Assembly: GCA_944383545.1 (NCBI GenBank)
Contig: CALWPY010000002.1
Location: 124,001-188,000 of the forward strand
DNA from: an uncultured Lachnospiraceae bacterium
Lineage (GTDB): Bacteria; Bacillota; Clostridia; Lachnospirales; Lachnospiraceae
Length of the DNA: 64,000 bases
Reading direction: 5' to 3'
Part shown: positions 60,212 to 64,000 of the stretch, piece by piece
Position numbering within the stretch: the stretch's first letter is position 1
How the letters are laid out: every line of letters begins with the position of its first letter
Notes under the pieces: generated by a model
Seen by the model: the letters and a program-made list of their open reading frames with translations, nothing else
What the model was told of the DNA's origin: nothing
The model's database searches: none
Translations under genes and position numbers: made by a program

Positions 60212-60436
60212 ATGAGTGATTTATCAGCAACTCAGTGCGGATGCGGAAGCACCTTTGGAGGCAACAATTCATGTGTATGGATTATCCTTCTTTTATTACT
60301 TTGCAACAGCTGTGGAGGAAACGGCTCATTTTTCAATAATGACGGCTGCGGAAATAACGGATGCGACTGCATAATTCTCATCCTCATTCTCCTTTGCTGC
60401 TGCGGAAACAACAATTCCTGCGGATGCGGCTGCTAA
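60212..60436 (+). CDS. Small Cys/Gly-rich protein with two similar halves
   Basis: 74 residues with 14 Cys, many Gly and Asn. Two halves share a plan: a Cys-Gly stretch, a hydrophobic run, then Cys-rich sequence (SCVWIILLLLLCNSCGG and CDCIILILILLCCCGN). The end is CGCGC. GGAGG lies 9 nt before the ATG. It resembles the small YjcZ/CotJ-like Cys-rich sporulation peptides in composition, but no match is certain. A metal-binding, membrane-inserted or precursor peptide are all possible. No maturation enzyme lies beside it. Confidence 0.7.
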   Translation: MSDLSATQCGCGSTFGGNNSCVWIILLLLLCNSCGGNGSFFNNDGCGNNGCDCIILILILLCCCGNNNSCGCGC

Positions 60437-60469
60437 TTAATTATTGAATAATTCGGTTTCTACCGCAAA

Positions 60470-60520
60470 AAGAGGGTATCATAACAGTCTGTAAGGGCAT
60501 TATGTATGCCCTCTTATTTT
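60470..60520 (+). terminator. Terminator with alternative pairing
   Basis: GGGCAT (60495-60500) and ATGCCC (60506-60511) form a hairpin followed by TCTTATTTT. The upstream AAGAGGG (60470-60476) can instead pair with CCCTCTT (60509-60515), so the two stems exclude each other. It ends the Cys-rich gene. Confidence 0.6.
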
Positions 60521-60586
60521 AAATTAAAAATCATAGTTTTGGAGTTTTAAACATATAGTAAAATAACAATGGCCGAAGGTATAAGT

Positions 60587-61105
60587 ATGCAGAATAAAAT
60601 CAGAGCTCATCCTCTGGACAGATTAATTAAGGACAATTCCATATTCATGCTTGAAGCCATGATTCCCTTTGTCGACATCAGAATGAAAAAGCTTCTGGTA
60701 TTTTTTATAAAGCTTCGTGAAATATCCGAAATAATCTCCATGCTGGATAATCCGAGGAGACTTGCAGAATGCGGTTTTGACTTAAAAGCAGATAATTTCG
60801 ATGATATGCTTGAAAAAATGTGCGATTTTCTCCCGGATGACATTTCCCAAAATATACATCAGACAATTAAAATGATAAACATGATGAAGATGATGGACGG
60901 TATGGATATGTCCGATTTTTCAGGCTTTAATTTTGGCGGAGAAGACTTTTTTAAGCAACCGCAAAATAACGGAAAACCCGATTCAGATAAAAATTCCCGG
61001 AAGGAATCCGATTTTCATAAAGAAAACACTTCCCATGATTCCGGCGAAAACCTTTTTGACAGCGTAATGTCAATACTCGATGAATATGACAGAAATAATT
61101 CGTAA
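60587..61105 (+). CDS. Unknown Met-rich helical protein
   Basis: About 172 residues, family not recognised. The first 110 residues are helical with many Met and Lys (FMLEAMIPFVDIRMKKLLVF, IKMINMMKMMDGMDM), then a Phe/Gly patch (FSGFNFGGEDFF) and a polar tail of Asn, Asp, Ser and Lys. Start at 60587: GAAGG lies 7 nt upstream; an earlier ATG at 60569 has no ribosome site. Followed 50 bp later by another small gene on the same strand, so the two may act together. Confidence 0.65.
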   Translation: MQNKIRAHPLDRLIKDNSIFMLEAMIPFVDIRMKKLLVFFIKLREISEIISMLDNPRRLAECGFDLKADNFDDMLEKMCDFLPDDISQNIHQTIKMINMMKMMDGMDMSDFSGFNFGGEDFFKQPQNNGKPDSDKNSRKESDFHKENTSHDSGENLFDSVMSILDEYDRNNS

Positions 61106-61155
61106 TCTTACATAAAGATTTATGTTTAAAAAGCAATACATTGCGAGGTGTAATA

Positions 61156-61419
61156 ATGGAAAATTTTTATAATGACAGCAGATTAAAAAATATATCTCCT
61201 ATGAAGCTCAAGCTTATTCAGGAAATCAGCATGCGCTCCAAGGGACATTCCATTGAAGAAATGCTTCCCCAGATAATGTCCATAAATAAGGAACTGAAAA
61301 AGAGAAATTTAAATTTTACAAAAGACGAATCCGAGCTTATAATGGATATTCTTACCGAAAATATGTCTCCCGCCGAAAGAAAGCGTTTTGCCATGATTAA
61401 ATCCATGATGGGATTCTGA
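61156..61419 (+). CDS. Unknown small helical protein
   Basis: About 87 residues from the ATG at 61156, with GAGGTG 6 nt upstream. All helical, with Met-rich ends (ISPMKLKLIQEISMRS, SPAERKRFAMIKSMMGF). No family or membrane helix. Its C-terminal helices resemble in composition those of the previous gene, so they may be functional partners. It ends at the terminator at 61439. Confidence 0.65.
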   Translation: MENFYNDSRLKNISPMKLKLIQEISMRSKGHSIEEMLPQIMSINKELKKRNLNFTKDESELIMDILTENMSPAERKRFAMIKSMMGF

Positions 61420-61438
61420 TTTTTAACATTCCTGAACA

Positions 61439-61482
61439 AAAGCTGCAGGGTATTTTCTATAACAAATATCCCTGCAGTTTTA
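61439..61482. terminator. Bidirectional intrinsic terminator
   Basis: CTGCAGGG (61443-61450) and CCCTGCAG (61470-61477), with further A-T pairs inside and A and T runs outside, between the small gene (+) and the HD gene (-). Confidence 0.85.
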
Positions 61483-62148
61483 TTAACATATTTTATTTCC
61501 ATTTGCTGTCATTTTAAATTTCAATCCCAACACCTCTGCTGCCCTCTTGCACATCAGCATACGTTCCAGGAAAATCTCAAAATAATCCATCATGGAACAG
61601 ATTGTTTCATCCAGTTCGATACTGAAATGTATTACCTGCTTCTTGGAATCTATATTAAGCTTTGCATTTGTTACGGCATAATTAACCCTGTCATGCTGGT
61701 CAAAGCTCTCACTTATCTTATTCTGTACCCTGTTTCTTCTCACGTCTGTTTTATCTGCAAGAATAAGCGCAGCTGATACCGGATTCATGGCATGTCCTGT
61801 TTTCTCATCATGTTCACCCACGGCATTCATGATAATGGCTATTTCATCAAATCCCATTCCCATTTCCTTTAAAATACTGCGTGCAAGAAGTGCTCCGTGG
61901 TGAGCATGGTTTACACGATTAATACAGTTTCCTATATCATGCATAAAGCCTGCAATTTTTGCAAGTTCCACCTGTCTTTTATCATATGCAAGCTTCTGTA
62001 GTATTTTTCCCGCCTGTTCTGCCACAATCGCAGCATGTGCGGTAGAATGGTCTGTATATCCCAGAAAAGCGAGTGATTCGTTTCCTCTGTTAATATATGT
62101 TCTTATCTCTTCTGAATTTTTAACGTCCTGATATTTTATCTGCTTCAT
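61483..62148 (-). CDS. HD-domain phosphohydrolase
   Basis: 221 residues. HD motifs: a His in DHSTAHAAIVAEQ, the HD pair in IAGFMHDIGNCINR, and the His in HAHHGALLAR, then EHDEKTGHAMNP and ILADKTDVRRNR. The family hydrolyses phosphate compounds, often nucleotides; substrate unknown. It follows the PIN-PhoH gene by 32 bp and is probably co-transcribed with it and maybe with the c-di-AMP receptor upstream. Confidence 0.9.
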   Translation of the reverse strand: MKQIKYQDVKNSEEIRTYINRGNESLAFLGYTDHSTAHAAIVAEQAGKILQKLAYDKRQVELAKIAGFMHDIGNCINRVNHAHHGALLARSILKEMGMGFDEIAIIMNAVGEHDEKTGHAMNPVSAALILADKTDVRRNRVQNKISESFDQHDRVNYAVTNAKLNIDSKKQVIHFSIELDETICSMMDYFEIFLERMLMCKRAAEVLGLKFKMTANGNKIC

Positions 62149-62180
62149 TATTTCCTCTCCTGCTACTAAATTTTAATTTA

Positions 62181-63563
62181 TCATTGAATCAGTGAAGCTA
62201 CCTTTGCCGCAAGCGGGCTTCTTGTCGTCTCACTGTCCGTAAACCCTAAAACCGCACACAATGGGTCTCCTGACATAAGTTCAAGTGCATACGCCAGCCC
62301 GTTATTATGCTTATCCAGTCTTGGATTATCTATCTGGTTTAAATCTCCTGATATTACAAGTTTAGTTCCTTCACCAATTCTTGTCAGTATACCCTTCATC
62401 TGCGACGGTGATGTATTCTGTGCTTCATCCACATATAAAATCTGTCTGGTAAGAGAACGTCCTCTCATAAATCCCAAGGCTTCAGCCGAAATATATCCAT
62501 GCTGAAAAAGATAATCCACCTTGCCCTGAATATCTGTATCTCTGTTCTTATTTTTCACACCTTTAGCATCCACCAAAAGCTCCAGATTATCCATACATCC
62601 CCGTAAAAGAGGTCCCACTTTACTTACTTCATCACCCGGCAAAGCACCTATTTCTTTATCAAATTCTACATTTGCCCGGGTAATTGTTATTTTCCGATAA
62701 ATATTTTCTTCTGCGCACTGCTGAAGGGCACAAGCAAGAGTTAAAAATGTTTTTGCCGTCCCTGCAGAGCCCTTTAATATAACTAAAGGGATTTCTTTAG
62801 CCGGAGCAAGCAGTGCTTCAATAGCAAACCGTTGTCCTGCGTTTCTTGGCTGAACGCCAAACGGTTTTACAGTATCGTATTGAAGCCTTACAATATGATT
62901 ATTTTTCACTTTTGCCGGAAGGACCTCATAAGTAGTCTGATTTGTCACACTTAAAAACTCATTTTCCCTAAGCGTTCTGTCCTTATTATTCCTTTCAAAT
63001 TTAGCCTTTTTTAATTCTACGGAAAAACCCTCTGATAATTTATCAAATTCCTTTTCAGAAAGTAATATTTCATTTCTTCCGTTATATATCAGGTGGTCTT
63101 CATCTATCATTTCATGCTTATAATCCTCGGCTTTAACTCCGAGTAAGTCTGACTTTATACGGACATTAGTATCTTTTGAGACCAAAATAACCGGGCAGTC
63201 AGAATTCTCAGTCAGTTCTTTTGCCACGCAAAGAATTCTGTTGTCCGGCTTATCCTTCCAACCATCAGGCATTTCTATACTTCCACCTGCTGAAACCACA
63301 CGGATTATACCTCCGTTTTGAGTTTTTATACCCTTCATCAGATTTCCCCTGCGGCGCAGCATATCAAAATTTCTCAGAGACTGCCTTGTATTATACCCCT
63401 TGTCTCCTGATGCCTTTTTGTTATCATCCAATTCTTCGATAACTATATCCGGTATGATAATTATATTATCTCCAAACATATGTATACAATCCGGGTCCGC
63501 CATAAAAACATTTGTATCCAGTACATAAATCTTCTGCTTACCATTCTTTTTTGCTTTTGCCAT
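62181..63563 (-). CDS. PIN-PhoH family protein
   Basis: 460 residues. N-terminal PIN domain (ribonuclease fold) with acidic residues in YVLDTNVFMADPD, DIVIEELDDNK and ILVSKDTNVRIKS; C-terminal PhoH ATPase with Walker A LKGSAGTAKTFLTL, FMRGRSL, Walker B ILYVDEAQNTSPSQMK and LVISGDLNQIDNPR. PIN-PhoH proteins are putative RNA-unwinding nucleases (VapC-PhoH, YlaK type). GGAGG precedes the ATG. It lies 101 bp after the c-di-AMP receptor gene. Confidence 0.95.
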   Translation of the reverse strand: MAKAKKNGKQKIYVLDTNVFMADPDCIHMFGDNIIIIPDIVIEELDDNKKASGDKGYNTRQSLRNFDMLRRRGNLMKGIKTQNGGIIRVVSAGGSIEMPDGWKDKPDNRILCVAKELTENSDCPVILVSKDTNVRIKSDLLGVKAEDYKHEMIDEDHLIYNGRNEILLSEKEFDKLSEGFSVELKKAKFERNNKDRTLRENEFLSVTNQTTYEVLPAKVKNNHIVRLQYDTVKPFGVQPRNAGQRFAIEALLAPAKEIPLVILKGSAGTAKTFLTLACALQQCAEENIYRKITITRANVEFDKEIGALPGDEVSKVGPLLRGCMDNLELLVDAKGVKNKNRDTDIQGKVDYLFQHGYISAEALGFMRGRSLTRQILYVDEAQNTSPSQMKGILTRIGEGTKLVISGDLNQIDNPRLDKHNNGLAYALELMSGDPLCAVLGFTDSETTRSPLAAKVASLIQ

Positions 63564-63664
63564 ATATTCCTCCAGGTATCATAGTATATCTTCAATATTA
63601 AGTATACATCTCTTATATAAACTTAAATCTCATAAACCTGTTAAATATATGTAAACTATTTATT

Positions 63665-64000
63665 TTACAGCTTCAAAAATTTATCCATACTCATTACAAA
63701 TATTGTAGCTCCGCCTACTTCCACATCAATCGGTATTGCTATATCAGGACTTACACAATGTCCGTCATTTAAAGGCGCCGGAACACTTGAAGATTTCTGT
63801 TTTCTTTTTCCCGCAAATTCCTTAATAATAGAGACAATTTTATCTACCTCTTCCTCTTTTGCACCTATAAGTATGGTATTGCTTTTCTTTTTTAAAAATC
63901 CGCCGTATGAACTGAGCTTTGTAACAAATACCCCATTTTTGTTAAGCTCCTTTACGGTAATGTCATAATCATCTTCCTGTAATATTGCAAGTATCAGTTT
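63665..64000 (-). CDS. pstA: Cyclic-di-AMP receptor PstA/DarA (start codon outside window)
   Basis: I translated this frame from the right edge: it starts KLILAILQEDDYD, so only the Met codon is missing. 111 residues are visible. Seen: VTKLSSYGGFLKKKSNTILIG as the nucleotide-binding loops (split VTKLSSYGGFL and KKKSNTILIG), EEEVDKIVSIIKEF, and the C-terminal VEVGGATIFVMSMDKF, all typical of the P-II-like DUF970 family that binds c-di-AMP. Upstream gene beyond the edge is unknown. Confidence 0.9.
   Translation of the reverse strand, partial: KLILAILQEDDYDITVKELNKNGVFVTKLSSYGGFLKKKSNTILIGAKEEEVDKIVSIIKEFAGKRKQKSSSVPAPLNDGHCVSPDIAIPIDVEVGGATIFVMSMDKFLKL

Overview
The window is AT-rich, gene-dense bacterial chromosome from a low-GC anaerobic Firmicute, most likely a Clostridia member of the Lachnospiraceae type. 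That placement is an inference. It rests on FabK as the enoyl-ACP reductase, a reverse rubrerythrin, a GGGtGRT/NifU-like pair, a DUF6465-type protein, a PIN-PhoH protein, Gram-positive HprK/Crh regulation and consistent AGGAGG-type ribosome binding sites. I see no tRNA or rRNA genes, insertion sequences, prophage genes or CRISPR array. Most genes lie on the minus strand.

Layout. 1-5.4 kb: a folate operon read leftward (polysaccharide deacetylase, folC, HD protein, folP, then a single FolB-FolK-prephenate dehydratase polypeptide that runs off the left edge). 5.4-9 kb: accessory genes (coiled-coil protein, Cys-rich protein, small lipoprotein, small membrane protein, glycerophosphodiesterase). 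9-17.3 kb: a type II fatty-acid synthesis operon acpP-accD-accA-fabH-fabK-fabD-fabG-fabF-fabZ-marR, with a perfect inverted repeat at its promoter and a terminator-like hairpin right after acpP. 17.4-22.3 kb: an EAL protein, then an acyl-CoA synthetase overlapping a second ketosynthase. 22.3-28.5 kb: amino-acid and metal transporters, an aromatic-acid exporter-like protein, thioredoxin, PAP2, Lgt and exonuclease III. 28.6-31.1 kb: GGGtGRT protein, NifU-like scaffold and P-II protein, separated by tandem structured repeats. 31.3-38.3 kb: ClpX, DUF6465, reverse rubrerythrin under a Fur-type box, MurF, DJ-1, CYTH, DUF1189-like and HAD proteins. 38.4-42.2 kb: ribD-ribE-ribBA-ribH behind an FMN riboswitch with its terminator. 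42.2-50.1 kb: a Sel1-repeat giant, then crh, whiA, rapZ, murB, glucokinase and hprK, the Gram-positive carbon-catabolite and cell-wall neighbourhood. 50.3-64 kb: uvrC, a YqeG-type phosphatase, an orphan 695-residue protein, a membrane MutS-like ATPase, a PurF paralogue lacking its glutaminase cysteine, small Cys-rich and Met-rich proteins, an HD protein, PIN-PhoH and a c-di-AMP receptor cut by the right edge.

The most interesting items are: (1) the three-domain FolB-FolK-PheA fusion joining folate and phenylalanine synthesis; (2) a two-hairpin repeat present three times in tandem upstream of the nifU-like/GGGtGRT operon and once upstream of a DJ-1 gene, whose base changes keep pairing only if it is read as minus-strand RNA; (3) a PurF paralogue with Gly in place of the catalytic Cys; (4) a Crh-type HPr with Glu in place of His15; and (5) a 14-cysteine small protein made of two similar halves.
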